Origin: Nitrospirota bacterium
GTDB taxonomy: Bacteria; Nitrospinota; Nitrospinia; SZUA-224
Length of the DNA stretch: 36,832 bases
Direction of reading: 5' to 3'
Assembly: GCA_003229375.1 (NCBI GenBank)
Contig: QIDP01000087.1
Span: 1-36,832, forward strand
In this document: positions 27,975 to 36,832 of the stretch, piece after piece
Layout: each line of letters starts with the position of its first letter
Position numbering within the stretch: the first letter of the stretch is position 1
Notes under the pieces: model-generated
The model's database searches: none
Told to the model about the DNA's origin: nothing
Seen by the model: the letters and a program-made list of their open reading frames with translations, nothing else
Program-made: the position numbers and the translations under genes

Positions 27975-29046
27975 AGGACTCGCCCAAAGAATCTTTTAAC
28001 CCAATCAAAAAGTCATCATTCTCTTCTGATTTACCAACAGTCACCCGAAGATAGTTTTTCAATCGTCCTCTGTCATCTATTATCTTCTTGATCAATATCC
28101 CCCTTTCAATTAATCTATTGTAAATGATACCGGCCTCCTCATTGGTCTCAAATAGAATAAAATTAGCATCAGAAGGAAAGGGTTTGACCCCATCCATATC
28201 TTCAAGCCCTTTTAATAATCTCTCACGTTCAGATATAATGGAATCGACCTGAGCATCGATCAACTCCCTATTCTCAAGAACAGCCCTTGATACAACCTGC
28301 GATAATACATTGGAATTGTAAGGTAGTTTCACCTTTGCTATTGTCTCTGTCAACACCTTATTCGCCACCAAAAATCCTACCCGTAACCCTGCCATACCGC
28401 TCTTTGAAAGGCTGCGAAGTATGATCAGATTATTAAACTCCTTTAAATAAGAAAGAAAGGTCTTTTTAGAAAAATCAAAATATGCCTCATCAAGCACTAC
28501 TATCCCTTCAAAGCCTTGTATAATTCTCAATATCCTGTCCATTGAGAAACGGTTCCCTGTTGGATTGTTTGGATAAGTGATAAAGATTATCTTGATATCT
28601 CCATCCATCATTCTCTCTTTTATTTCATCTAAAGGGAGATCCCATTTATCATCTAACATTACTTCTACTGTGCCTCTTCCCAGTACCCTGGCTATAATCT
28701 CATACATAGAGAAGCCAGGAACAGGATAAAGGATATTCTCCTGCAACCCGCAAAAGGCTGTAATAATCATCTGTATCAGCTCATCAGAACCATTTCCGAT
28801 AATTATATCCTCAGGTACAACATCTAGTTGTTTGGCAATAACACGTTTTAAATCTGTGGCATTAGGATCCGGATATCTATTTATAAGGGTTTCCTTTACC
28901 TCTTCTATTACCATTGTCCATAAATCATCAGGAAGAGTATAGGGATTCTCCATAGCATCCAATTTAACCCTGCAGGGGATATCCTCCACATGATACCCCT
29001 TTAATTCCCTGATATCTTCTCTGATAAGGTTATCTATATCCTTCAC
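27973..29046 (-). CDS. hisC: Histidinol-phosphate aminotransferase
   Basis: PLP enzyme converting imidazole-acetol phosphate and glutamate to histidinol phosphate. 357 residues from a GTG. MENPYTLPDDLW, IIGNGSDELIQMI, FITYPNNPTGNRFS, VVLDEAYFDF and the PLP lysine in RSLSKSGMAGLRVGF are seen; LRVTVGKSEEN closes it. The hisD end is 66 bases upstream. The family also covers aromatic aminotransferases, but the his context is decisive. Confidence 0.95.
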   Translation of the reverse strand: MKDIDNLIREDIRELKGYHVEDIPCRVKLDAMENPYTLPDDLWTMVIEEVKETLINRYPDPNATDLKRVIAKQLDVVPEDIIIGNGSDELIQMIITAFCGLQENILYPVPGFSMYEIIARVLGRGTVEVMLDDKWDLPLDEIKERMMDGDIKIIFITYPNNPTGNRFSMDRILRIIQGFEGIVVLDEAYFDFSKKTFLSYLKEFNNLIILRSLSKSGMAGLRVGFLVANKVLTETIAKVKLPYNSNVLSQVVSRAVLENRELIDAQVDSIISERERLLKGLEDMDGVKPFPSDANFILFETNEEAGIIYNRLIERGILIKKIIDDRGRLKNYLRVTVGKSEENDDFLIGLKDSLGES

Positions 29047-29112
29047 TATAAAATCTCTCTATTTTCTAATTATCACTGCAATTGGATACCTTCTACCTGA
29101 AAATACCGATTT

Positions 29113-30408
29113 TCACCCCTCACCCTTCCTAATCCTCACTGCCCTTGCATGTGCATCCAGTCCCTCTAATCCGGCAATATCAAGGACAGGATCGGTAATC
29201 TTCCTCAGTCCTTCTTCAGTATATGATATAAGACTGGTCCTCTTTATGAAATCGTAAACCCCGAGAGGTGAGGAAAACCTGCTGGTTCCACCGGTTGGCA
29301 GGACATGGCTGGGGCCTGCCAAATAATCTCCAACAGCCTCCGGCGTATAATGTCCCAAAAAGACTGCCCCGGCATTCTCTACCCTATCCAATATCTTTAG
29401 GGGGTCATCTAGTGCCAATTCCAGATGTTCGGGTCCAATCCGATTCGACAGTTCAATGGCCTCATCCATATCCTTAACAATAAAAATAAAGCCGTTTCTC
29501 CCTAATGATTCCGCAATGATGTCAGATCGGCTTAGCCCATCACATTGAGTAGACAGTATTCTCTTTACATCCTCAGCCAATTCCTCAGAGGTAGTAACCA
29601 GGATAGGTACTGCCATCTCATCATGTTCGGCCTGGGAAAGGAGATCAGCAGCAATATAATCAGCCCTCCCTGTCTTATCAGCAATTATCAATATCTCGGT
29701 AGGTCCTGCTATCATATCTATCCCTACCTTTCCAAAGACCAGCCTCTTTGCTATAGCCACGTAGATATTGCCCGGCCCGGCTATTTTATCCACCTTCGGG
29801 ATATTCCCTGCCCCACAGGCCATTGCAGCAATGGCCTGTGCCCCACCCAGTTTAAATATCTCATCCACACCAGAGATATCTGCTGCTATGAGTACATATG
29901 GATTTATACCATCATGAGATGCAGGGGTACACATAATAATCTTTTTAACACCTGCTACCCTGGCAGGTATCACATTCATCAATACAGATGATGGATATGA
30001 TGCCTTTCCACCAGGAATATAGATACCAACCCGTGCAATAGGACGTATAATCTGGCCAAGAATTACCCCATTACTCTCCTGATAATCCCATGACTTCTCT
30101 ATCTGGTTGTTGTGAAATCCCTCTATCCTCCCTGCGGCACCCCTTATGGATGTTATCTTATCCTCATCCGCTATCCTGTAGGCCTCCTCTATCTCATCTT
30201 TCCTGACCTTTATCTCTGAAAGAGTAAGGTCAACACCGTCAAATCTCTTTGTATATTCTATGAGCGCCTTATAGCCATTTTTACGTACACCTTCGATAAT
30301 ATCCCTTACTATATTTTCAATATCCCTTGTATTTGCATCACCTCTGGAGACAACCCCTTCAACAACCGCTTCATACCCATCTTCCCACGATCTTATGAGC
30401 CTCGTAAC
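29113..30408 (-). CDS. hisD: Histidinol dehydrogenase without a standard start codon
   Basis: Zinc enzyme oxidising histidinol to histidine. The frame is open up to the stop at 30412-30414 and encodes a full His[21 protein letters not shown] near the N terminus, [63 protein letters not shown] (zinc ligands) and GPEHLELAL (catalytic Glu/His). The first ATG/GTG/TTG in frame is the TTG at 29982, about 142 residues too late. A strong GGGAGG (30420-30415) lies 6 bases before GTT (30408) and 9 before ACG (30405); family alignment favours this region. I give GTT as the tentative start (431 residues). An ATA at 30396 overlapping the murA stop is another option. The N terminus overlaps murA by about 16 bases. 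Confidence 0.85.
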   Translation of the reverse strand, partial: VTRLIRSWEDGYEAVVEGVVSRGDANTRDIENIVRDIIEGVRKNGYKALIEYTKRFDGVDLTLSEIKVRKDEIEEAYRIADEDKITSIRGAAGRIEGFHNNQIEKSWDYQESNGVILGQIIRPIARVGIYIPGGKASYPSSVLMNVIPARVAGVKKIIMCTPASHDGINPYVLIAADISGVDEIFKLGGAQAIAAMACGAGNIPKVDKIAGPGNIYVAIAKRLVFGKVGIDMIAGPTEILIIADKTGRADYIAADLLSQAEHDEMAVPILVTTSEELAEDVKRILSTQCDGLSRSDIIAESLGRNGFIFIVKDMDEAIELSNRIGPEHLELALDDPLKILDRVENAGAVFLGHYTPEAVGDYLAGPSHVLPTGGTSRFSSPLGVYDFIKRTSLISYTEEGLRKITDPVLDIAGLEGLDAHARAVRIRKGEG

Positions 30409-31670
30409 AGTTCACCTCCCTTTATCCTCCTTATCTTAGCGCCCAATCGCGTTAATTTTTTTTCTATGCACTCATACCCCCTGTCTATATGATAAATCCT
30501 GGAGATGGTAGTATCCCCTTTAGCTGCCAGACCAGCCAGTACCAATGAAGCGCTGGCCCTCAGGTCTGTAGCCATGACCTGAGCCCCACTGAGTGAAGGA
30601 ACACCTCTTACCACTGCGCTGTGTCCATCTACGGTAATATTAGCCCCCATCCTTTTTAACTCTGCAACGTGCATAAATCGATTTTCGAATATCGTCTCCA
30701 TTATCACACTAAGTCCATCAGATAACGACATCAGGACCATCATTTGAGCCTGCATATCAGTTGGAAACCCGGGATAGGGTGAGGTCCTTATATCAACAGC
30801 CCTTATACCAGGACTACCTTTCACCCTGACCCAATCTTCTCCCTCTTCTATGGACACCCCTGCATCACGTAATCTTGCTGTAATGTGATCGATATGTTCA
30901 GGTATACAGTCTTCTATCTTTATATCTCCCCGGGTGATAGCAGCAGCAAGCATAAATGTCCCTGTCTCTATCCGATCCGGTATAATGGAGTAATTCATAC
31001 CCTTTAATTCGGTAACACCCCTTATCTTAATTAGTCTGGTTCCGGCACCACTTATAGACGCCCCCATACTATGCAATACCTCTGATAGACTTACTACCTC
31101 AGGTTCACAGGCAGCATTCTCTATAATGGTCTCTCCATCCGCCAGTACTGCTGCCATCATTATATTCTCGGTGCCGGTCACAGTAGGGATATCAAGACAT
31201 ATGCTGGCACCCTTTAACCTCCGGGCCCTTGCATTTATATACCCTTCCTCCAATTTTATTTCAGCCCCCAATGATTTCAAGCCTTTTAGATGGAGATCAA
31301 TGGGTCGCGCCCCTATTGCACATCCACCCGGAAGTGAAACCCTGGCCTTTCCTAACCGTGCAAGGAGAGGACCGAGAACCAGACAAGAGGCCCTCATGGT
31401 CTTGACCAGGTCATAAGGTGCCTCACTATTATTCAGTCCTGAAGGATCTATCGTAATCTCTCCATTCCCATTCTCCTCTATCCTAATACCTAACCCCTTA
31501 AGAAGTCTATATACTGTCCCTACATCTTCAAGTTTAGGGACATTTCTAATTCTACTCTCCTCAGAGGTCAAAATTGTCGCTGCAAGGATGGGAAGGGCAG
31601 CATTCTTTGCCCCGCTGATCTTTACACTCCCTTCTAACCTTACACCACCAGTTACAATAATCTCTTCCAT
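30393..31670 (-). CDS. murA: UDP-N-acetylglucosamine 1-carboxyvinyltransferase
   Basis: First committed step of peptidoglycan synthesis, transferring enolpyruvate from PEP to UDP-GlcNAc. 425 residues. [18 protein letters not shown] opens the fold; Cys117 in [15 protein letters not shown] is the PEP- and fosfomycin-reactive cysteine; [11 protein letters not shown] and [15 protein letters not shown] follow. It overlaps prmC by 19 bases upstream and hisD by about 16 downstream. The last four residues (LRGS) overlap the hisD start region. Confidence 0.97.
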   Translation of the reverse strand: MEEIIVTGGVRLEGSVKISGAKNAALPILAATILTSEESRIRNVPKLEDVGTVYRLLKGLGIRIEENGNGEITIDPSGLNNSEAPYDLVKTMRASCLVLGPLLARLGKARVSLPGGCAIGARPIDLHLKGLKSLGAEIKLEEGYINARARRLKGASICLDIPTVTGTENIMMAAVLADGETIIENAACEPEVVSLSEVLHSMGASISGAGTRLIKIRGVTELKGMNYSIIPDRIETGTFMLAAAITRGDIKIEDCIPEHIDHITARLRDAGVSIEEGEDWVRVKGSPGIRAVDIRTSPYPGFPTDMQAQMMVLMSLSDGLSVIMETIFENRFMHVAELKRMGANITVDGHSAVVRGVPSLSGAQVMATDLRASASLVLAGLAAKGDTTISRIYHIDRGYECIEKKLTRLGAKIRRIKGGELLRGS

Positions 31671-32569
31671 GCCGCTACAACCCTCTCTATCCCGCTATAA
31701 TCCTTCACTAATTCTGGATATTGATTTCCAAAACATATCATTTCTTTTATTATATCACAGATATCCCTTCCCTGTCCTGCTCCTATTTCCATAAATAGAT
31801 AACCACCTTCTTTCAGATATGAGGGCGCCCCCTCCACTATCCTGCGGTGATAATCCAATCCATCCTCTCCCCCATCCAGGGCCCCTAATGGCTCAAAATC
31901 CCTGATCTCAGGAGAAAGATTCTTTAATTCCCCGGAGGGTATATAGGGAGGATTGGAAATAATGATATCAAACTTTAAGGGCCTCCCGATTGATACAGAT
32001 CTCTTTATTTTGCCGTTTAGCGCTGCAAAGAGATCGCCTCTTAAGAATTCTATTTTATTTAATACACCATGATCCCTTGCATTTTCGCTTGCCAGTGATA
32101 ATACCTTTTCATATCTATCAACAGCTACAACCGTACAGCAATCTATCTCCTTTACAAGGCTGATAGCAATATTTCCGCATCCGGTTCCAAGATCGAGGAT
32201 ACTTATCTCACACGAACCTGTCTTATTGAATTCCCTCTTGATAATATTTAGTGCCTTCTCAACAAGCACCTCTGTTTCAGGTCTTGGTATCAGGACATCC
32301 CTGTTCACCTTAAATTCAAGTGACCAGAATTCACGCCTCCCTGTAATATAATGCACGGGTTCCCGACAGACCCTTCTCTTTATGACACCCTTAAATACCT
32401 TCAGTTCAGATGGAGTCAAAGGTCTTTTATAATCGAGATAGAGACCTATACGATTTGTTTCAAGGATATACGACAGCAGGATCTCTGAATCTAAGCGAGG
32501 ATTTAAAATCGCACGTTGGTGAAGGTAGTCGGTAGACCAGCTTAAAAGTTTTTCTATAGTCCATTCCAT
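31652..32569 (-). CDS. prmC: Release factor glutamine methyltransferase
   Basis: Methylates the GGQ glutamine of release factors using SAM. The ATG at 32569 gives 305 residues ([11 protein letters not shown]); a TTG further upstream lies in a repeat. The N-terminal helical domain precedes the Rossmann domain with [15 protein letters not shown] (124-138), [11 protein letters not shown] (catalytic NPPY 206-209) and [11 protein letters not shown]. It follows prfA, its substrate gene, as usual. The Shine-Dalgarno is unclear because a TIR repeat ends just before the start. Confidence 0.95.
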   Translation of the reverse strand: MEWTIEKLLSWSTDYLHQRAILNPRLDSEILLSYILETNRIGLYLDYKRPLTPSELKVFKGVIKRRVCREPVHYITGRREFWSLEFKVNRDVLIPRPETEVLVEKALNIIKREFNKTGSCEISILDLGTGCGNIAISLVKEIDCCTVVAVDRYEKVLSLASENARDHGVLNKIEFLRGDLFAALNGKIKRSVSIGRPLKFDIIISNPPYIPSGELKNLSPEIRDFEPLGALDGGEDGLDYHRRIVEGAPSYLKEGGYLFMEIGAGQGRDICDIIKEMICFGNQYPELVKDYSGIERVVAAWKRLL

Positions 32570-32713
32570 TAAAATATCAAATATCAAATATCAAATATCA
32601 AAATAATTAAAAAGTAAATTCTTCATCATATGTAGCAGATATCAACAATTGATTAAAGATATGTTTGCATATCAATTTACTTTTAAAATGTATATTTTGA
32701 TATTTGATATTTT
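32570..32713. repeat. AT-rich dispersed repeat with ATATCAAAT termini, copy 2
   Basis: This prfA-prmC spacer starts with iterated ATATCAAAT and ends TTTTGATATTTGATATTTT, forming terminal inverted repeats. It matches 27879-27974 in its right two thirds. It ends 13 bases from the prfA stop and directly abuts the prmC start. Confidence 0.85.
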
Positions 32714-32725
32714 AGGCCAAGGATA

Positions 32726-33838
32726 TCAAACCTTTTGAGTTTCCAGTTCCATATGTTTAGAATCTTTAAGGTGCGGGTCTTCTCCTTTGAGCGCTTCAGC
32801 CTGATCATATAAGATAAGATTCTCTATTAGCTCGTCCGGTTCCCCGCCAAGGATTAAATCCAATTTATACAATGTCAGACCAATCCTGTGATCTGTAACC
32901 CTCCCTTGAGGGAAATTATAGGTTCTTATCCTCTCACTCCTATCACCTGTTCCAACCTGAACCTTCCTCTTCTCTGCTCTTTCCCTCTGTTGATCCCTCT
33001 CTATTTTATCCAATAGCCTGGCCCTTAATATACTCATTCCCCTTGCGCGATTCTTGTGCTGCGACTTTTCATCCTGGCATGATACTATTATTCCTGTAGG
33101 TATATGGGTAATCCTAACCGCAGAATCGGTAGTATTAACACTCTGTCCTCCCGGGCCGGAAGACCGAAAGACATCTATCTTTATATCTGATGGTTCTATA
33201 TCAACTTCCACCTCTTCTGCCTCAGGAAGAATCGCTACGGTTACAGCAGAAGTATGGATGCGACCCGATGCCTCTGTCTCGGGGATCCTCTGAACACGAT
33301 GCGTACCACTCTCATATTTCAATCTGCTGAAGACACCTTTACCTTCTATTGAGGCTATTATCTCCTTAAATCCCCCTTTTCCTGTAGGATGACTGCTTAA
33401 TACCTCTACACGCCAACCTTCTTTCTCAGCATATCTGGAATACATCCTGAATAGATTAGATGCAAAGAGGGCTGCCTCTTCTCCCCCGGTACCGGCCCTG
33501 ATTTCAAGTATAATATTCTTCTCATCCCTGGGATCCTTTGGGATCAGCAATAGTTTGAGGTCGCGTTCAATCTTATTCCTTTCCTGTTTTAACCCTGACA
33601 GTTCCTGTTCAGCCAGTTCCCGCATATCAGCCTCTTCATCCTTGAGAATCTCTTTGTTCTCCTCTATCTCCTTCAATATCTTCTTGTACCTATGAAACGC
33701 ATCAACTATCCCGGAAATCTCGGAATGTTCCTGCGCATACCTCTGAAACTCCCGCTGATTAGACACAACATCTGGTCTGCTCATCAGCTCATTCAGATCG
33801 TTAAATCTCTTTTCAACTAATTCTAATCTATCGAACAT
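32726..33838 (-). CDS. prfA: Peptide chain release factor 1
   Basis: Reads UAA and UAG stops. 370 residues. The discriminator region [17 protein letters not shown] carries a P-x-T tripeptide (Pro186-Glu-Thr188), as expected for RF1 rather than SPF of RF2. GGQ at 230-232 ([16 protein letters not shown]) triggers peptide release and is the PrmC target. [17 protein letters not shown] is conserved. It sits between rpmE and prmC in a rho-rpmE-prfA-prmC-murA run. Confidence 0.97.
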   Translation of the reverse strand: MFDRLELVEKRFNDLNELMSRPDVVSNQREFQRYAQEHSEISGIVDAFHRYKKILKEIEENKEILKDEEADMRELAEQELSGLKQERNKIERDLKLLLIPKDPRDEKNIILEIRAGTGGEEAALFASNLFRMYSRYAEKEGWRVEVLSSHPTGKGGFKEIIASIEGKGVFSRLKYESGTHRVQRIPETEASGRIHTSAVTVAILPEAEEVEVDIEPSDIKIDVFRSSGPGGQSVNTTDSAVRITHIPTGIIVSCQDEKSQHKNRARGMSILRARLLDKIERDQQRERAEKRKVQVGTGDRSERIRTYNFPQGRVTDHRIGLTLYKLDLILGGEPDELIENLILYDQAEALKGEDPHLKDSKHMELETQKV

Positions 33839-33851
33839 CCCTTATCCCATC

Positions 33852-34094
33852 TTACACATTTAACTTTTCTTTTTCCTTTGCCCCTTCATCTTTCGCCTTT
33901 TTCTGATACTTACGTCTGAACTTTTCAATCCTCCCTGCTGTATCTACAAGTTTCTGTTTTCCTGTAAAAAAGGGATGACACTTAGAACATATTTCCACCT
34001 TTATAGCTTTTACTGTTGAACGTGTATGAATCACCTCACCACACGCACATGTAATAATGCTATCAGCATATTCAGGGTGAATACCTTTTTTCAT
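33852..34094 (-). CDS. rpmE: Ribosomal protein L31, zinc-binding type
   Basis: The ATG at 34094 with GGAGG 9 bases upstream gives 80 residues starting [20 protein letters not shown]. The CxC and CSKCHPF cysteines make the zinc-binding (C+) form of L31, in the intersubunit bridge region of the 50S subunit. [21 protein letters not shown] is the family core; the tail is Lys/Glu-rich. It is followed 13 bases later by prfA. Confidence 0.97.
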   Translation of the reverse strand: MKKGIHPEYADSIITCACGEVIHTRSTVKAIKVEICSKCHPFFTGKQKLVDTAGRIEKFRRKYQKKAKDEGAKEKEKLNV

Positions 34095-34140
34095 GATCAA
34101 TTACCTCCTCCTTTAAATTTTAGGTTGGTATTGAAAATTT

Positions 34141-34226
34141 GTAAGTTCAAACTGAATTCAGAAAGATATTTATTCAATGACCGATTAAAGTGTCTAGAAT
34201 AACTCACTGAAATCAGTTTGAAGTTA
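34141..34226. repeat. TIR element, uninterrupted copy
   Basis: The rpmE-rho spacer carries TTCAAACTGAATTCAG near 34146 and CTGAAATCAGTTTGAA near 34207-34222, inverted repeats. In reverse orientation the whole 86 bases match the outer parts of 27016-27197, but with a 10-base AGACACTTTA where that copy carries the 100-base hairpin. Confidence 0.85.
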
Positions 34227-34237
34227 CGAAAATTTTA

Positions 34238-35485
34238 TTACGTATTCATAGACTCCAAAAATTTCTTATTGTTCTCTGATTCCTTAACCTTTTCCAACAA
34301 TAATTCCATACTATCAACAACACCGAGAGGTTGCAGAACCTTCCTCAATATCCATATTCTGTTGAGCTCCTCCGGAGTCAACAGCAATTCTTCTTTTCGG
34401 GTACCTGAATGGCTTATATCAATTGCTGGAAAGACCCTTCTATCCACAAGTTTTCTATCCAGATGTATCTCCATGTTGCCTGTGCCTTTGAATTCCTCAA
34501 AGATGACATCATCCATCCTGCTGCCTGTATCTACCAGCGCCGTAGCAATAATTGTCAGACTACCACCCTCCTCTATATTTCTGGCAGCACCGAAGAACCG
34601 TTTCGGGCGCTGAAGTGCATTGGAATCAATCCCGCCAGAGAGGACCTTGCCACTCGGAGGAACAATAGAATTGTATGCCCTTGCTAAACGGGTAATGCTA
34701 TCTAACAGAATAACCACATCCCGTTTGTGTTCTACTAACCTCTTTGCCTTTTCGATTACCATTTCAGCCACCTGTACATGCCTCTGGGCCGGTTCATCAA
34801 AGGTAGAACTAATAACCTCTCCCTTGACCGAACGCTGCATATCAGTAACCTCCTCAGGACGTTCATCTATCAAAAGAACAATAAGGAAGACTTCGGGATG
34901 ATTGGTGGTTATACTGTTGGCAAGAGACTGGAGCAGCATCGTTTTGCCTGTCCTTGGAGGAGCAACAATTAGCCCTCTCTGCCCCTTACCAAGAGGGGTG
35001 ATCAGATCCATTATCCTTGTAGAATAATCACCATTGGTGGCCTCAAGGATAACCCGCTCATCAGGATAAAGAGGTGTAAGATTATCAAATAGTATCTTCT
35101 CTTTTGCTATCTCAGGATTCTCGGAATTAATTGCCTCCACCTTCAGCAGGGCAAAATATCTCTCGCTATCCTTTGGGGGTCTGATCTGTCCTGAGATGGT
35201 ATCCCCGGTATGCATATCAAACCTCCTGATCTGGGAAGGAGAGACATAGATATCATCAGGACCGGGGAGATAGTTATAGCTTGGGGCACGTAAAAAGCCA
35301 AAACCATCCGGTAGTATCTCCAGTACCCCCTCACCAAATATCAAGCCGTTCTTCTCTGTCTGCCCCCCTAATATCTTAAATATTAGCTCCTGCTTCCTCA
35401 ATCCACTTATACCAGGAATATCTAAATTCTTCGCAATAGCTGTTAATTCTGATATAGTCTTTTTCTTTAATTCACCAATATCCAT
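34238..35485 (-). CDS. rho: Transcription termination factor Rho
   Basis: Hexameric RNA-dependent ATPase that ends transcription. 415 residues. The N-terminal Rho-N helices ([19 protein letters not shown]) and RNA-binding cold-shock domain ([33 protein letters not shown]) precede Walker A at about 175-182 (APPRTGKT), [14 protein letters not shown], the Q loop region ([10 protein letters not shown]) and [12 protein letters not shown]. No insertion is seen in the N-terminal domain. It heads the rho-rpmE-prfA-prmC-murA-his run from a promoter about 290 bases upstream. Confidence 0.98.
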   Translation of the reverse strand: MDIGELKKKTISELTAIAKNLDIPGISGLRKQELIFKILGGQTEKNGLIFGEGVLEILPDGFGFLRAPSYNYLPGPDDIYVSPSQIRRFDMHTGDTISGQIRPPKDSERYFALLKVEAINSENPEIAKEKILFDNLTPLYPDERVILEATNGDYSTRIMDLITPLGKGQRGLIVAPPRTGKTMLLQSLANSITTNHPEVFLIVLLIDERPEEVTDMQRSVKGEVISSTFDEPAQRHVQVAEMVIEKAKRLVEHKRDVVILLDSITRLARAYNSIVPPSGKVLSGGIDSNALQRPKRFFGAARNIEEGGSLTIIATALVDTGSRMDDVIFEEFKGTGNMEIHLDRKLVDRRVFPAIDISHSGTRKEELLLTPEELNRIWILRKVLQPLGVVDSMELLLEKVKESENNKKFLESMNT

Positions 35486-35781
35486 CTTTTTCTCCTATAG
35501 TTACATCTAAATTTTCTACAACTTGCTGGAAAATATAAGGAATATACATTATTCCCTTGCCATTGTTTCGATCAGGCACTATTTGTCATTCCACTATTCC
35601 AATTGGGGGCTAAGTTCAATATCTATCATAATATTAAAAAATATGGAATTATATATACGTGATTTCATGAAATATCAGATGAAGGTTTATCGAAATAAAA
35701 TAGATCTCACCCTAAAATTTGAAGGATATTTTATCTTGATTAAATCATTCGTGAGGAATGTTCATATCACATCTAATTATT
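35486..35781 (-). promoter_or_regulatory. Long 5' leader of rho
   Basis: From the predicted transcription start near 35775 to the rho ATG there are about 290 bases with AGGAG just before the start. No convincing ORF lies here. In several bacteria rho is autoregulated by termination in its own leader; a long leader would permit this, but nothing in the sequence proves it. Confidence 0.4.
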
Positions 35782-35810
35782 AAAATACTACACCTCTCTT
35801 TTTTTGTCAA
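35782..35810 (-). promoter_or_regulatory. Sigma70-type promoter of rho
   Basis: On the minus strand TTGACA (35810-35805), a 17-base spacer and TATTTT (35787-35782). The -35 matches the consensus, the -10 four of six. Confidence 0.6.
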
Positions 35811-35842
35811 CATTTTTTTATGGTTATACTTAAATTAAAGAT

Positions 35843-35884
35843 CAAAATGTAAAAATCATCCCTTGCATGTTAGGATAACTATTT
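35843..35884. repeat. Dispersed ATCCCTTGCAT repeat, second copy
   Basis: CAAAATGTAAAAATCATCCC and TTGCATGTTAGGATAACTATT match 20766-20806 with about five differences. Both copies are intergenic and AT-rich. The rest of 35811-36092 holds nothing I can name. Confidence 0.65.
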
Positions 35885-36092
35885 GTTTGTCTGTTCGTTT
35901 TTAAATTTTAATGTGACCTAAGGGTATGGAATTTCCCTTGACTTTGAGGGCCATTGCAGAAAACTATGAACACTATTCTCTGCGACCTGGAAACTAATTT
36001 GTGCCCTCGTGCATATTCTATCACAAAAACTATTTGATAAAATTGAATAAATTTAATAATATAGTCTTGTGAACCATATTTATGGCTTAGGT

Positions 36093-36098
36093 TATAAT
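36093..36098 (+). promoter_or_regulatory. Possible -10 box of the antitoxin-like gene
   Basis: A perfect TATAAT lies about 78 bases before the ATG at 36176. No good -35 is visible 16-18 bases upstream (TGAACC at 17). The promoter is therefore tentative. Confidence 0.35.
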
Positions 36099-36175
36099 GA
36101 AATATCAATATTCAATGGCTTTAGACTTTTTTAAAAGGCTCTTTAGATGCAATTAATAAAAAAGAAGGGAAAGAT

Positions 36176-36364
36176 ATGAACACAGCAAAAGAACAGATGA
36201 CCGGAATTATAAAAGAACAACCGGATGATAGCTCTTACGAAGAAATTCTTCGAGAGTTGGCATTTGCTCGGATGATTGAACGAGGTCTTTCAGATTCCAA
36301 AGAGAATCGAACCATTAGCAAAAAGGAAACAATATGCTATTCTGTACGGTTATCAATTGCATAG
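36176..36364 (+). CDS. Antitoxin-like protein with replaced C terminus
   Basis: 62 residues starting MNTAKEQMTGIIKEQPDDSS; the segment SSYEEILRELAFARMIERGL followed by SDSKENRTIS is a very common bacterial antitoxin sequence that usually continues EExxRRIxxW and is followed by a RelE/ParE-type toxin. Here the tail after KKE is TICYSVRLSIA and overlaps the next gene by 31 bases. No toxin follows within the 350 bases after it. It thus looks like an orphan or truncated antitoxin. Confidence 0.72.
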   Translation: MNTAKEQMTGIIKEQPDDSSYEEILRELAFARMIERGLSDSKENRTISKKETICYSVRLSIA

Positions 36365-36714
36365 ATGGGCGAGTTCAATTACCTGTAATTAGCTATCTGC
36401 AAAAACGATTCAATGTTAAATATGTGGATTCCATTACTGAAGCTGGCTCAAATCTGATTCTATCAGAACGGAAAAACACTGTCTCGATTCAGTCGATTCT
36501 TGAAAGACTGAGAATTTCAATTGAGAATCATAATTCCGTAGGAGTTGCAATTGTTGGCCATCATGATTGTGCCGGAAATCCAGCACCACAGGATGATCAA
36601 ATTATGCACATACAAAAGGCAATACAGTTGCTTAGACAACAATATAAAAGTATAGAAATAATAGGCTTATGGGTTGACAATAATTGGAAAGTACATGAGG
36701 TTATTGAAAATTAA
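36334..36714 (+). CDS. Small beta-carbonic-anhydrase-like protein
   Basis: 126 residues starting at ATG with AAGGA 6 bases upstream. The hallmark residues of beta-carbonic anhydrases are present: Cys9-x-Asp11-x-Arg13 (NCIDGR) and His76-x-x-Cys79 (VGHHDCAGNP), giving a Cys-His-Cys zinc site and the Asp/Arg dyad. It is about half the size of classic beta-CAs and lacks much of their N- and C-terminal parts, fitting the putative short carbonic anhydrase group. Activity on CO2 is unproven. It overlaps the antitoxin-like gene by 31 bases, so the two may be coupled. Confidence 0.8.
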   Translation: MLFCTVINCIDGRVQLPVISYLQKRFNVKYVDSITEAGSNLILSERKNTVSIQSILERLRISIENHNSVGVAIVGHHDCAGNPAPQDDQIMHIQKAIQLLRQQYKSIEIIGLWVDNNWKVHEVIEN

Positions 36715-36791
36715 TCAAGTGGCTAACACTTATAAGGCCTCCCAGTGTTGTCCGGTTAGAAAATTGCATACTGAAAAATACAACGTCATTA

Positions 36792-36832
36792 AGTGCCTAA
36801 AGTGCCTAAAATGAGCTAAAGTGCCTAAAGTT
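36792..36832. repeat. RTGCCTAAA-family repeat cut by the window end
   Basis: AGTGCCTAAAGTGCCTAAA then ATGAGCTAAA and GTGCCTAAAG run to the last base. It is one arm of the same family seen at 8435-8526 and 27050-27150; the other arm should lie beyond the window. Confidence 0.8.

Noticed and set aside
29545-29991. 148-codon plus-strand ORF inside hisD
   Set aside because: Shadow of the conserved HisD frame.
35523-35783. 86-codon plus-strand ORF in the rho leader
   Set aside because: AT-rich, no ribosome binding site, no recognisable motif, and it lies opposite a probable 5' leader.

Overview
The window is an AT-rich stretch of a bacterial chromosome carrying mostly core genes. A MurA/LysM-transglycosylase wall apparatus, secreted or lipid-anchored proteins and a complete leuD-leuB-asd cluster suggest a free-living, amino-acid-synthesising bacterium with a Gram-negative type of envelope. 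I cannot place it in a phylum. TTG and GTG starts are common (mltD-like, hup, rpsU, hisC, asd). Many spacers hold small palindromic repeats, which looks like an uncultured or environmental lineage rather than a model organism.

Layout from left to right. (1) 369-1839, plus strand: an accessory cassette of a proteasome-like Ntn-hydrolase, a small acidic protein and a VapC-type PIN toxin. The first and third genes each need a -1 frameshift to be read in full; in the toxin it falls exactly on an A_AAA_AAG slippery heptamer. (2) 1979-13006, minus strand: leuD-leuB-asd (leucine synthesis and aspartate-semialdehyde), two large coiled-coil proteins (549 and 761 aa, the latter built of about 31-residue repeats), mtnP, hemL, eno, an FtsB/DivIC-like protein and initiator tRNA-fMet. 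(3) 13135-13692: a divergent control region with a leuD promoter, a plus-strand promoter followed by a candidate 224-nt structured RNA, and a third promoter. (4) 13692-16797, plus strand: a MltD-like lytic transglycosylase with LysM repeats, a membrane-anchored SUMF1-domain protein and HU, ending in a strong hairpin. (5) 16944-18899, minus strand: a 45-aa probable lipoprotein and a large secreted protein of unknown function. (6) 19548-35485, minus strand: rho, rpmE, prfA, prmC, murA, hisD, hisC, hisB, hisH, hisA, hisF, rpsU, dnaG, rpoD, tRNA(CAT), a zinc-ribbon coiled-coil protein and rnpB. (7) 36176-36714, plus strand: an orphan antitoxin-like protein overlapping a small beta-carbonic-anhydrase-like gene.

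The most interesting signals are the Ntn/VapC cassette with its slippery site, a hisD gene with a good Shine-Dalgarno but no ATG/GTG/TTG start, the unassigned structured RNA, the 31-residue-repeat coiled-coil protein, and a rich set of dispersed palindromic repeats. One repeat is nested inside another between hisB and hisH, and several supply stop codons or coding tails to neighbouring genes. hisG and hisI/E are absent from the his cluster and must lie elsewhere if the pathway is complete.
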